From positions 930,001 to 994,000 of the forward strand of contig NC_011832.1 of NCBI RefSeq assembly GCF_000021965.1: a DNA stretch of 64,000 nucleotides, written 5' to 3'. Positions within the stretch are counted from its first letter, which is position 1. Every line of letters starts with the position of its first letter. The position numbers and the translations under genes are program-made. Under the pieces are notes generated by a model that was not told the DNA's origin, made no database searches, and saw only the letters and a program-made list of their open reading frames with translations. This document shows, in pieces, positions 9,978-18,152 of this stretch. The stretch is from Methanosphaerula palustris E1-9c (GTDB lineage Archaea; Halobacteriota; Methanomicrobia; Methanomicrobiales; Methanospirillaceae).

Positions 9978-10412
9978 GTTGTGGGGGGGTGGCGGTTTTT
10001 GTGAGCGGGGATCGGGGGGGAGGGGGCCGGCGATTTATCCTACGTCTTCTCAGGATTATCCGTCTCGATTTCGCCTGTAATCCTGGTTAGACGGAGTTCA
10101 CGCGGCGATGGTGGTTTAGTATGGTTAATTGGAATTAGGTTGTGATGCCGGCCTCGAACACAACGATTGTTGAGCGTCTGATGTCTACCCTGTCATAGAT
10201 CCCCGCAATAATTCCGATATGGTCCGGTGATTACCTAGCAGTGATAATCAACGCAGATATAGCAGTCATTATGGATTTTTTTATGATGTGAATAAAACGA
10301 TCTATCTGTCTCGCTATTGTAAGAGTGGGATAGAATTTATTGCGGAAAGACTGATATCATGTTCAAGAGAAGACAATCATAATTTTACTGATAATGGGCA
10401 TTATTGCGAGAG
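9978..10412. other. Intergenic DNA with repeat-associated tail
   Basis: The first 170 bp are G-rich, followed by a degraded version of the stem-loop segment that is intact at 14561-14596. The remainder to 10412 is AT-rich with no recognised gene. Confidence 0.5.
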
Positions 10413-10646
10413 ATGAACGATGGGAACCAGTGGCAGAAAGTGATCTAGGCAGAATTCACCATCAAAGACAAAAAGACTCAACTGGTGATCAAGAAGATGT
10501 ACAAATCCTGTGTTGCAAAACCCGATCCTTTTCATGTCCAGTATTTCTATAAGTCCACGCTGCTGAGGACACAGGATGAGATTTGCGTGAATATTCAGAA
10601 TCTGGAGAAAGAGACTGAAGGATTACTAAACCAGATCGTCCTGTAG
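10413..10646 (+). pseudogene. Small coiled-coil ORF interrupted by an in-frame TAG
   Basis: From ATG 10413 the frame reads MNDGNQWQKVI, then TAG at 10446-10448, then continues open to TAG at 10644-10646. The downstream part includes KKMYKSCVAKPDPFHVQYFY and ends LEKETEGLLNQIVL. The downstream segment has ordered, protein-like composition with a helical C-terminus, so I read it as a real small gene (77 codons) broken by a nonsense mutation. Amber readthrough is possible in principle, but nothing here shows pyrrolysine machinery. Family unknown. It precedes the DUF4062 gene by 20 bp on the same strand. Confidence 0.45.
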
Positions 10647-10665
10647 AATCATTACAATCACAATT

Positions 10666-12168
10666 ATGACTATGAAAACAACCTCTGCCAAGAGAATGAC
10701 AACAATTGGAATATTTGTCAGTAGTGTGCAAAAGGAATTGAATGAGGAGAGGATAGCAGTTCGTGATTATATTAATACGAACCCGCTTCTCAGGCTATAT
10801 TTTGACACATTTCTCTTTGAAGATCTCCCAGCACGTGATTGTAAACCGGACGAATTATATTTGGATGAAGTCGATGGATGCTCGATATATCTGGGGATTT
10901 TTGGTAATGAATATGGCTTGGAGAACAACCAGGGTGTTTCTCCTACAGAACTTGAATTTGAACGGGCAACAGAGAAAAGTAAATACCGGTTAATTTTTGT
11001 TAAGGGGAAGGATGATGTCGAGCGTCATCCGAAGATGCAGAATCTCATCAACCGGGCAACACCTCATGTTGTGCGAAAACGTTTCATCAATACAGATGAA
11101 TTGAAAGAAGAATTGTTTAATGCATTAGTTCAATTTCTGTGTGACAGCAAAATAATCCCCAGTACACCATTCGATGAATCCGCCTGCCCCGGATCGACAT
11201 TAAAGGATCTATCCTATGAAATAATTGAGTGGTTCGTCGCCGTTGCAAGAAAAGAACGGCATTTCCCTCTCCAGATAGATACTCCTCCAGAATTGGTTCT
11301 GCGACATCTCGAACTGCTCGATGGGACACAACCGACCAATGCAGCGGTTCTCCTCTTTGGGTCAAATCCCCAAAAATTTTTGCAAACTGCAGAAGTCAAA
11401 TGCCTTCATCTTCATGGTTCGGTTATCGCAAAGCCAATTCCTTCGCATCAGGTTTTCACTGGAACTGTTTTCGAACAGGTTGACAAAGCAACCGATTTCG
11501 TTCTTTCAAAACTAAATCGTTTTGTCCCGGCCCGTGATGAGGCCCCGGCCAGTGAAACCAGTTACGAGATTCCCAAAGAAGTAATCAATGAAGCCATTGT
11601 CAATGCCATCGCTCACCGGGATTATACATCTTCGGCGAGCATTCAGGTCTATGTTTTTTCTGATCGTATCGAGATCAGAAATCCTGGCGAGCTTCCTCCG
11701 GACCTAACCTTTGAAAACCTGAAAATAACTCATAACTCCAGGCCCCGTAATCTCCGGATTGCGAATGCATTATTTCTCTCGCACTATATCGAAAAAATCG
11801 GATACGGAACTCTCCAGATGATTGCTGGATGTAAGGGCGCTGGTTTGCCGGCGCCGGATTTTTCTCAAAGTGGTAGCGATTTTGTTGTTACGCTCTGGCG
11901 CGACTGGCTGACTGATGAGGTTATGACAAAGCTGGGGATCACTACCCGACAAAGAATTGCTATTCAATTAGCGAAAGATTCAGGACGTGTGAACAGTACT
12001 GATTATTCGAACCGTGCGGAGATTTCACGACAGACTGCAGTGCGTGACTTGAAGGATCTCATTGGTAAAGGTATCCTTGAAAAGAAAGGAGTAACCGGAA
12101 AGGGTACTTATTACTCATTGTGCAAAGGACTGAGAAAGGCACCATACGATTCAGAATCCGGAGAATGA
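10666..12168 (+). CDS. DUF4062 / AlbA-like ATP-binding / winged-helix protein
   Basis: 500 residues in three parts. Residues about 13-100 (IGIFVSSVQKELNEER, YLGIFGNEYG, SPTELEFERA) match DUF4062, a TIR-like N-terminal domain seen on predicted signalling and defence proteins. The middle (about 180-410) is of the Schlafen AlbA_2/RecG-C-type ATP-binding family, with VINEAIVNAIAHRDY as the GHKL-type N box and IEIRNPGELPP and IEKIGYGTLQMI following. The C-terminus (about 425-490) is a winged-helix DNA-binding domain (RAEISRQTAVRDLKDL). It is probably a DNA-binding regulator or effector with nucleotide sensing; a defence-related role is inferred from DUF4062 and the island setting. The start could instead be ATG 10696, just before the conserved TIGIFVSS; upstream ATGs lack a clear ribosome binding site. 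Confidence 0.85.
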   Translation: MTMKTTSAKRMTTIGIFVSSVQKELNEERIAVRDYINTNPLLRLYFDTFLFEDLPARDCKPDELYLDEVDGCSIYLGIFGNEYGLENNQGVSPTELEFERATEKSKYRLIFVKGKDDVERHPKMQNLINRATPHVVRKRFINTDELKEELFNALVQFLCDSKIIPSTPFDESACPGSTLKDLSYEIIEWFVAVARKERHFPLQIDTPPELVLRHLELLDGTQPTNAAVLLFGSNPQKFLQTAEVKCLHLHGSVIAKPIPSHQVFTGTVFEQVDKATDFVLSKLNRFVPARDEAPASETSYEIPKEVINEAIVNAIAHRDYTSSASIQVYVFSDRIEIRNPGELPPDLTFENLKITHNSRPRNLRIANALFLSHYIEKIGYGTLQMIAGCKGAGLPAPDFSQSGSDFVVTLWRDWLTDEVMTKLGITTRQRIAIQLAKDSGRVNSTDYSNRAEISRQTAVRDLKDLIGKGILEKKGVTGKGTYYSLCKGLRKAPYDSESGE

Positions 12169-12542
12169 GGATCGTACATTCTCACGCAGTATGTCGGTAC
12201 CCTGTTCAATCAAACGACTCATAATGGTAACATCAGAATCAGGACACCATCTGGAATATCCTGGTTTAACTGGGTTGGATAAGGGTCTAAAGAGATCTGC
12301 GCCGGTATTTCGGGTCAACACATTCCTCATCTCATTGACTCATATGGTGCATATCATTCAGGACCGCACCTGAATTCTCACCGGACGATAAGGCTGGAAG
12401 GGGTATTGGGGTCAGGATAAATGAGACATAAACCGGCCCCCCCCTTGGGGGGTATGCACTATCCCTCTCAAACTATAACTGGAGCGTTGCGCCCGTATCC
12501 GGAACACTACGAGTGTGGGGTCGAATTCTTGAATCCGCGGTG
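12169..12542. other. Intergenic, no gene recognised
   Basis: AT-rich to about 12400, then GC-rich. A C-run/G-run palindrome (CCCCCCCTTGGGGGG, about 12438-12453) is the only notable structure. Confidence 0.45.
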
Positions 12543-12690
12543 GTGCCAGCACCGGCTTGCCCTGCTTCTTCCTCGTGTCTTGTTCCCCTGCCACGGCCAG
12601 CCGGCCTCTTTGTTCACCGGATGGCAACGACTGGATCGTGCGTTAGCGGATGGTGGCTATGCCGGCGAGCCGTGCGAGGGGCTGGCCGGG
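12543..12690. repeat. GC-rich palindromic repeat, copy 2
   Basis: Full-length but diverged copy: TGCTTCTTCCTCGTGTC leader, CCACGGCCAGCCGGC left arm, ATGGCAACGA centre, GCGAGGGGCTGGCCGG right arm. It lies downstream of the HicA-like gene, which converges on it. The DNA after it, including the 3' end of that gene, is shared with the DNA after copy 5. Confidence 0.85.
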
Positions 12691-12787
12691 TTGTGGAAGG
12701 AGGGGTGGCGTTCTTCGCCACCGTGTACCGGGGGATTCGGGGCCGGCGGTTTTGGATGTGTACCTGGTATTCGAAAGCGCCAAAAAA

Positions 12788-13093
12788 TCAGAGTTTTACA
12801 ATTCCTTCATCAAGATAAAATTCCCTGAGGGTTTCCCCGTTCATGGAACAATCGACCAGTTCACAAAACTGTTCGTGGGAGAGTTTGAGTTGTTTCGCCA
12901 TTTTATGCATCAATTCATCGCTGATCTCTTTTTTCCCATGACTGATGAATGTGAAGATGGATGTCTTCTTTCCATCAATGAAGAATATCAGGTGGGTATG
13001 AGACGTATTTTTTTCCTTAAACCCTTTCTTAAGCAGGGAATTTGCGATGTTGTAGTTTTTACGCGTTCCCAACAACATCGCCTTCCCGTGCAA
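12788..13093 (-). CDS. HicA-like small protein (putative toxin-type RNA-binding domain)
   Basis: About 96-101 residues; start ATG 13093 or, more likely, ATG 13078 (MLLGTRKNYN). The pattern NSLLKKGFKEKNTSHTHLIF, then FTFISHGKKEISDELMHKMA, LSHEQFCELVDCSM recalls HicA/YcfA-related archaeal proteins, in which a small double-stranded-RNA-binding-like fold carries a key His in the HxxF or SHG position. HicA toxins are mRNA interferases neutralised by HicB. No HicB is seen; instead the gene overlaps the 3' end of the 353-aa gene by 20-35 nt, so the two are translationally linked. The assignment is from pattern memory and a toxin role is inferred. A truncated copy lies at 16788-16919. Confidence 0.6.
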   Translation of the reverse strand: MHGKAMLLGTRKNYNIANSLLKKGFKEKNTSHTHLIFFIDGKKTSIFTFISHGKKEISDELMHKMAKQLKLSHEQFCELVDCSMNGETLREFYLDEGIVKL

Positions 13094-14120
13094 AAAATGA
13101 CTTTAGCATTAAACGGAATTCAAATGCGTCCTGCGTGAGCGTATCAGCGTCGACTTCCACATAGTCATTCCAGAGTTCAGTAAGTTCTTCTTCAATCTCC
13201 TGTATTCCCAGTTTGAGAGATGACGATGTGGCAAGAAGGTGGAACGGTTCGTTGGACAGGATATATTCATCCAGATCATACTGAACGTCAAGGATTATCG
13301 GCTCTTTGAGATGAATCCGGCTATTTTTAAAATTAATTTCCTGAAGAGGGAGATGGGGGATCTGTTCGATCGCCTTCTCTGAAGAAATTTCAATACCATT
13401 GTTCTTTTTCATCTGTCCGATGATGCCAACCATGGTACCGACATAATGCTTCATCGACTTTTCCAGTTCCGGGGTATATGTGCAGGTGAATTCACCCTCT
13501 GGCGTATCAATCCTGCATTCGTGCTTCTTGTCGACCCTGATCTGGATCAGACGGCCGACAATTGTTTTTTCAGTTGCCTCTGGCACTTTATGGAGTGCCC
13601 GCTGGATAGCGGGTTTGCGTGAAGGGTTGAGTTGGAAGGACCTGGGCTGGCCAAAACCAAGCTGGATGCTGAAGGGAGAACGATTATCCGGCCAGAGATG
13701 ATCGATCTCCTGAATGAGACGGTGTGCTCTCGGCTCATCTGGTATTTTTTCTGCAATTTTTTTCGAGATATCATCATCAGACTGTGCGATATGGACGATC
13801 TCGTTTGTAAGATCGATTGCCTTCTCCCCATTTGTTGGGATTTGTGGAAAAAGCCCCTGCTGAGAATCGGCGATCCCGAGCGTTGCCCCGACGCTTCCGA
13901 TTTTTAGTTCACGGACGACGAGGGTGAATCGCTCTTTAACTGATTTAGGGAAATCTCCGCTGGTACGGTATTTGTTCCCTTCAAGAAAGTCCCCGACCAC
14001 ATAGAGGAGATTCTGGAGGCTCTGGAATTTTTCTGCAACGAGTAAAGCAGGGATGGGAGAATTGGTATCCCCTGTGGATGTGATCGTGAGTTCAATTTTT
14101 TTTGTTATGGCGGGCGGCAT
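13059..14120 (-). CDS. Uncharacterised 353-aa protein, partner of the HicA-like gene
   Basis: 353 residues, start ATG 14120, first gene of a two-gene unit. I do not recognise the family. The N-terminal half carries a predicted helical region (LLVAEKFQSLQNLLYVVGDFL) and an alternating beta segment. Residues about 175-245 resemble a small beta-barrel (VGRLIQIRVDKKHECRI, GTMVGIIGQMKKN), which could bind nucleic acid. The C-terminus is acidic and helical (IQEIEEELTELWNDYVEVD). Overlap with the downstream HicA-like gene suggests it acts with it, possibly in the antitoxin position, but gene order (long gene first) and size differ from HicB. Function not assigned. Confidence 0.7.
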   Translation of the reverse strand: MPPAITKKIELTITSTGDTNSPIPALLVAEKFQSLQNLLYVVGDFLEGNKYRTSGDFPKSVKERFTLVVRELKIGSVGATLGIADSQQGLFPQIPTNGEKAIDLTNEIVHIAQSDDDISKKIAEKIPDEPRAHRLIQEIDHLWPDNRSPFSIQLGFGQPRSFQLNPSRKPAIQRALHKVPEATEKTIVGRLIQIRVDKKHECRIDTPEGEFTCTYTPELEKSMKHYVGTMVGIIGQMKKNNGIEISSEKAIEQIPHLPLQEINFKNSRIHLKEPIILDVQYDLDEYILSNEPFHLLATSSSLKLGIQEIEEELTELWNDYVEVDADTLTQDAFEFRLMLKSFFAREGDVVGNA

Positions 14121-14420
14121 CCTGGGAACCTCATCATGCTCTGATGAAAGAGTATCTGAGTATATTCATGACACTTGGTTTCTGGGGTATTAAGGATTTT
14201 TAGTCGTGGCAAGACTGTTGAAATTGTGCCTTGCCGAATACCATGTAACAGAGAGATGAAGTGATTTGATCCTGGCAGTATGTATTGCTTGGGGACACGG
14301 TAGCAGGGGATCCGAATCCTGATCCAGCTTTCTCTGTCAATGCTTTTCGGAGAAGGTATTCGAGCCGCTCGGTCATGCTCGGGAAGCACGGGTCGGCTGT
14401 CGCCCTCCGTCGCTGGATCG
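14121..14420. other. Intergenic, no gene recognised
   Basis: Promoter region of the 353-aa gene at its left end; the rest shows only short unconvincing open frames. Confidence 0.4.
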
Positions 14421-14520
14421 GCCGGCCGGCAGCGCCGCTTCGTTCACCGCATGACAACGACCGGATCCTTGCGGTGGCGGACGGTGACCATGCCGGCGAG
14501 CCGTGCGAGGGGCCGGCCGG
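14421..14520. repeat. GC-rich palindromic repeat, copy 3
   Basis: Clean copy of the core: CCGGCCGGC at the left end (14422-14430), CACCGCATGAC, GGATCCTTGCG, GACGGTGACCATGCCGGCG, and GCGAGGGGCCGGCCGG at the right end. The two ends are inverted relative to each other, so the roughly 100-bp unit can fold as an imperfect hairpin. Confidence 0.88.
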
Positions 14521-14560
14521 TTCTTGATCCTGCATCTTCACTGGATTATCCATCTCAGTT

Positions 14561-14596
14561 TCGTGTGTAACTATGGTCAGCCATAGTTACACACGA
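14561..14596. repeat. Perfect inverted repeat, 16-bp arms, 4-nt loop
   Basis: TCGTGTGTAACTATGG and its exact complement CCATAGTTACACACGA flank TCAG. A related half-site (GTGGCTAACTATGGTTGAC) follows at about 14602-14620. The surrounding 110 bp is shared in degraded form after repeat copy 1 (10031-10145), where the hairpin is not conserved. Confidence 0.85.
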
Positions 14597-14716
14597 TTAT
14601 TGTGGCTAACTATGGTTGACTGGAATTAGGTTGTGGTACTGGGATCAGAAATAGAGAATTATTACCCAAATAAAATCAAGAACAGAATTATTATACCAGG
14701 AGACTAATGAAAAAAT

Positions 14717-15202
14717 ATGACGATCCAGCTGACAGATGATATGATTGGATCGTTGCTCGCTGAGCGGAAAGAATTACCTGATGATTTCCTACTTCATTCA
14801 AAGTTAAAATCCAGACACGGACACAAAGAGTTTGGAAGAGAAATAATCGGAGAGAAGGGATCACTGTTCCGTCTTGTCTACCGGCAGAGCGAGTTAAACC
14901 AGCTGGATTTTTCAATAATTCTTCTGTACATCCCAAAAGGATCGAACCAGCAGTTCCGTCTGCGCAGATATAATGGAAAAAGTCATGAACATACGAATCC
15001 TATAGAGAAAAAAACCTTCTATGGATTCCATGTCCATACTGCAACCGAACGCTACCAGCAGTCTGGCAATCGGGAAGATACCTATGCTGAGGAGACGAAT
15101 CGGTATGCAGATTATCACGGTGCGATCGAATGTATGTTGGAAGACTGCGGGTTTGTGAATTCGACGAACGACCGGAGCCTTTCACAATGGGGGATGAACT
15201 GA
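14717..15202 (+). CDS. DUF6978-like protein
   Basis: 161 residues. The body ([80 protein letters not shown]) matches the small alpha/beta family I know as DUF6978, typically found beside DUF1828 proteins in accessory regions. Function unknown; the rich beta-hairpin core suggests a compact single domain. The gene overlaps or abuts the DUF1828/1829 gene that follows. A separate 10-codon frame with a better ribosome binding site (GGAGACTA then ATG at 14707) overlaps the start, which may mean translational coupling or a misplaced start. Confidence 0.7.
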   Translation: MTIQLTDDMIGSLLAERKELPDDFLLHSKLKSRHGHKEFGREIIGEKGSLFRLVYRQSELNQLDFSIILLYIPKGSNQQFRLRRYNGKSHEHTNPIEKKTFYGFHVHTATERYQQSGNREDTYAEETNRYADYHGAIECMLEDCGFVNSTNDRSLSQWGMN

Positions 15203-15987
15203 TGTCAGTCCAGACAATCACACAGAATTTCCGGCAGAAAGTGTGCGATCAGGTTCGCGTAGAGGCCGAAGGTGTCGACCGGTACCGGGTGTTCACTCCG
15301 TTCCTTTTTGAGGATGGGGATCATCTCGTTGTCGTTCTGAAACTGGAGGAGGGGCGATGGGTGCTCTCTGATGAGGGACATACTTTCATGCATCTCACCT
15401 ACGACCTGGACGAGAAAGATCTTCGAAGCGGGAGCCGGCAGAAGATTATTTCAAATGCCCTCGCTGCATTCTCTGTCGAGGACCGCAATGGAGAACTGAT
15501 CCTTTCAATCAACAATGAGCAGTTTGGCGATGCCCTGTACAGTTACGTTCAGGCGCTGCTCAAAATTTTTGATATCTCCTATCTGTCACGGGAGCGTGTC
15601 CGATCAACATTCATGGATGATGTACATGATTTTGTTCAGGAACATATTCAAAAAGGGCATGTTCATGTTGACTGGCATGATCCGATCCATGATCCTGACA
15701 GTAAATATAGTGCGGATTTCATGATCGAAAGTGAATCCGGGCCGATTCTTGTGTACGCGTTATCGAATGATAGCCGGGTGAGTAATGCAACGATCAACCT
15801 GCTCATGTTTGAAAAATGGGGGCTGAAATTCCGGTCTATTGGTATCTTTGAGGACCAGGAAGAGATCAATCGGAAGACGCTTGCGAAGTTCACGGATGTC
15901 TGTGAGAAGCAGTTCTCCAACCTGTATGGGAACAAGGACCGGCTCCTGAAATATGTACAGGAGTCAGGCGGAATGGTGACGGCATAG
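15187..15987 (+). CDS. DUF1828/DUF1829-domain protein
   Basis: About 266 residues from ATG 15187 (MGDELMSVQ), overlapping the end of the DUF6978-like gene by 16 nt; ATG 15202 ([10 protein letters not shown]) is an alternative start. Residues 15-105 ([33 protein letters not shown]) are DUF1828; the rest, with [20 protein letters not shown] and [20 protein letters not shown], is DUF1829. The C-terminal part (D of ADFMI, then an E-containing strand) is suggestive of a PD-(D/E)xK nuclease-like core, but this is only an impression. The pairing with DUF6978 recurs in accessory islands, so a defence or toxin-antitoxin role is inferred. A palindromic repeat begins 4 bp after the stop. Confidence 0.7.
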   Translation: MGDELMSVQTITQNFRQKVCDQVRVEAEGVDRYRVFTPFLFEDGDHLVVVLKLEEGRWVLSDEGHTFMHLTYDLDEKDLRSGSRQKIISNALAAFSVEDRNGELILSINNEQFGDALYSYVQALLKIFDISYLSRERVRSTFMDDVHDFVQEHIQKGHVHVDWHDPIHDPDSKYSADFMIESESGPILVYALSNDSRVSNATINLLMFEKWGLKFRSIGIFEDQEEINRKTLAKFTDVCEKQFSNLYGNKDRLLKYVQESGGMVTA

Positions 15988-15990
15988 TAT

Positions 15991-16144
15991 TCCCGGCACT
16001 GTCTCGCCATGCTTCTTCCCCGTGTCTCTCTCTTCCCTGACACGGCTGGCCGGCAGTGCCTCTCCTTTCACCGCATGGCAACGACCGGATCCTTGCGTCG
16101 GCGGACGGTGGCCATGCCGGCGAGCCGTGCGAGGGGCCGGCCGG
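15991..16144. repeat. GC-rich palindromic repeat, copy 4
   Basis: Full copy with leader CTCGCCATGCTTCTTCCCC, left arm GGCTGGCCGGCAGTGCC, centre ATGGCAACGACCGGATCC and right arm GCGAGGGGCCGGCCGG. It starts 4 bp after the DUF1828/1829 stop codon, so it may act in the 3' end of that transcript. Confidence 0.88.
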
Positions 16145-16205
16145 CTCAATCTGAAGATGGAGACATCACCCAGAACCCCGATTCCGGTGAAGATGATTTG
16201 CTGCA

Positions 16206-16247
16206 TTTGCTGCATGTTTCCTGCACGTTTGCTGCATCTGCAGCAAA
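16206..16247. repeat. 42-bp inverted-repeat arm with TTTGCTGCA sites (left)
   Basis: Contains TTTGCTGCATG, TTTCCTGCACG and TTTGCTGCATCTGCAGCAAA. It is about 90% identical to the reverse complement of 16478-16519, with one single-base indel. An extra half-site (TTTGCTGCA) lies just to its left. Confidence 0.85.
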
Positions 16248-16477
16248 GAACGAAAACACAAATCCTGCCTCTGTTTACGGAACAGATGAAGTATCATCAT
16301 GTGTACAGGAAGATGGATCGTTGTTTGCTGCAAATCCGGAGAACGAAGGGCGATCGGTCGATCGTGCCGGCGTCTCTCTCCCTCTCTCTCATGTTCCTGA
16401 CAGTTGCAGCAAACACGATCGGAATGTGGAGGATATCGCCGGGATAGGAGATCTAGACCCTGAACCGGCTCCGTCGG

Positions 16478-16519
16478 TTTGCTGCAGTCTGCAGCAAACT
16501 GCAGGAAACGTGCAGCAAA
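16478..16519. repeat. 42-bp inverted-repeat arm with TGCAGCAAA sites (right)
   Basis: Inverted partner of 16206-16247, reading TTTGCTGCAGTCTGCAGCAAA, then CTGCAGGAAACG and TGCAGCAAA. More half-sites occur at about 16319 (TTTGCTGCAAA), 16403 (TGCAGCAAA) and 16529 (TGCAGCAAA). The 230-bp spacer has no gene I recognise. Confidence 0.85.
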
Positions 16520-16590
16520 TAACTTCTCCTGCAGCAAACAACCAGGAGCAGGAGCCGGCTGCAGCTCTGGACATATCTTCCCTCCCGGAG

Positions 16591-16740
16591 GTGGCACCGG
16601 CTCGCCATGCTTCTTCCCCGTGACTCTCGTTCCCCTGCCACGGCCGGCCGGCAGCGCCTCTTCGTTCACCGCATGGCAACGACCTGTTCGTGCGTCGGCG
16701 GACGGTGGCCATGCCGGCGAGTGGTGGGAGGGGCCGGCGG
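16591..16740. repeat. GC-rich palindromic repeat, copy 5
   Basis: Leader CTCGCCATGCTTCTTCCCC, left arm CGGCCGGCCGGCAGCGCC, right arm partly changed (GTGGTGGGAGGGGCCGGCGG). It is followed by DNA shared with copy 2, including the hicA-like 3' end. Confidence 0.85.
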
Positions 16741-16787
16741 TTTTGGGGATGTGTGCCAGGTATTCGATAGATCTAAAAATCAGAGTT

Positions 16788-16919
16788 TTATAATCCCTTC
16801 AGCAAGATAAAATTCCTTGAAGATTTTCCGTTCATGGAACAATCGACCAGTTCACAAAACTGTTTGTGAGAAAATTTGAGTTGTTTCGCCATTTTATACA
16901 TCAATTTAGGATTATCCAT
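16788..16919 (-). pseudogene. 3' fragment of a HicA-like gene
   Basis: Encodes MYKMAKQLKFSHKQFCELVD and the altered tail CSMNGKSSRNFI, matching the C-terminal half of the gene at 12788-13093. The upstream coding region is absent, and the DNA beyond about 16925 is unrelated. The right flank is palindromic repeat copy 5, as for the intact gene with copy 2, so a segment of about 330 bp was duplicated and truncated. Confidence 0.8.
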
Positions 16920-16925
16920 GCTCTG

Positions 16926-17439
16926 CCAGGCACAGTCTGGGATATTGTTACGCTCGTTGGGTCCCTGCATGAGATTGATACTACGGACAAAACCTTTATC
17001 CTCGGCAGGGGTTTGTGTCAGAGAAGAATAAGACAGCATTGATTGATACACACTTCTCATTTGTTCTCCTCTTTTGACGAAATACCAGCCATTATGGGAC
17101 AAGGATCCATCTCATCGACATGGGCTATTTCTTCTATCAGAAACGGCTCATTCATGATAAAAACGAGAACTCAATGGAGGATGATCTCCTTGAAGGTGTC
17201 GATCTGGCCGAGGATGAACATAAGGCACTGTATCGGTTGCTCGATGACGGTGAGATTGATCGATCCACGTAAGGTCGAAGGCTGAAACGAGTTGGTAAAC
17301 CCCTGATTCTTTCGAATCAATTATATTTACGACGAAAAAAGGTTTATGAAGGGTCCCGAATCAGGTCAGAGAGATCACACAAAAACTCGGAGGGAGTATA
17401 TTCTCTAATGAAAGAGGTGTTTTGGCTTTAATGCCCCTC
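16926..17439. other. Intergenic DNA between repeat remnant and IS256 remnant
   Basis: Contains one open frame from ATG 17119 (begins MGYFFYQKRL, contains DLAEDEHKALYRLLDDGEID, stop at 17269) of 50 codons. It looks protein-like but has no clear ribosome binding site and no recognised family. The sequence after 17340 may be the degraded start of the IS256 element. Confidence 0.4.
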
Positions 17440-17995
17440 TGGTGACAGTCGGGGTTTAGGAGAATGGAAATCGAGAGATCCTGGGAGCCCGGATTACTGC
17501 CATGTGAAAATGATAGTTTCTGGTCCGGGCTCTTCTATGAGATGAAAGAACGAGGATTGAATAGCGTACAACTGGTCATATCTGATTGTCATCAGGGAAT
17601 CCAAACGGCAGTGTCTACGGTATCTTGGGAGTATCAAGATAAATTCCTGATGTGCATGCAACCCATGCAGTTTTGAGGAATATTCCTAAAAAAAACCAAC
17701 GGGAGGCTACTAAACAACTCAGGGAAGTATATGGATTCGAACAGAAACTCCAGATGTTTGCCGATTCACAGAATTCACAAAATTACCAGAGAACTGCCAA
17801 CACTATCGAACGATACTTTCCAGGATTCCTGAACTACATGGCATTCCCTAAACAGCATCACAAAAGGAATGGGACTACCAATGTCATGGGATGGGGTCAA
17901 TGAGGAATTGAAACGTGGAACCAAAATAGAAGGTGCGTTCCTCAACGATGAGTCACTCCTCAAAAATATAGGTACCTCCTCATGGACGTGAATTA
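17440..17995 (+). pseudogene. IS256-family (mutator-type) transposase, C-terminal remnant
   Basis: Recognisable pieces in successive frames are FWSGLFYEMKERGL, VQLVISDCHQGIQTAV (the second catalytic Asp region), then after a shift LRNIPKKNQREATKQLREVY and NTIERYFPGFLNYMAF, then after another shift NEELKRGTKIEGAFLNDESL (the Glu region). At least two frameshifts and stop codons interrupt the frame, and the N-terminal third is missing, so the element is dead. Confidence 0.85.
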
Positions 17996-18152
17996 AGAGT
18001 GCATGACTGGCAGAAAGATTTGGCAATGGAGAAGGGATAATCAGGCGAGGATACTGGGCTCGTTGAAATTACAGTAGGTATGGCACATTTCTGGTTAAAA
18101 ATTGACCTTAAAAATCGATTATTTATTATAATCTAAATCTTTATTTATTCGT

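Noticed and set aside
16009-16623. 204-codon plus-strand frame across repeat copy 4 and the inverted arms
   Set aside because: It reads through a palindromic repeat and contains only low-complexity sequence caused by the repeated TGCAGCAAA sites.
9900-16750. CRISPR array
   Set aside because: The repeats are far apart, about 100-150 bp long and not regularly spaced, and no cas gene is present.
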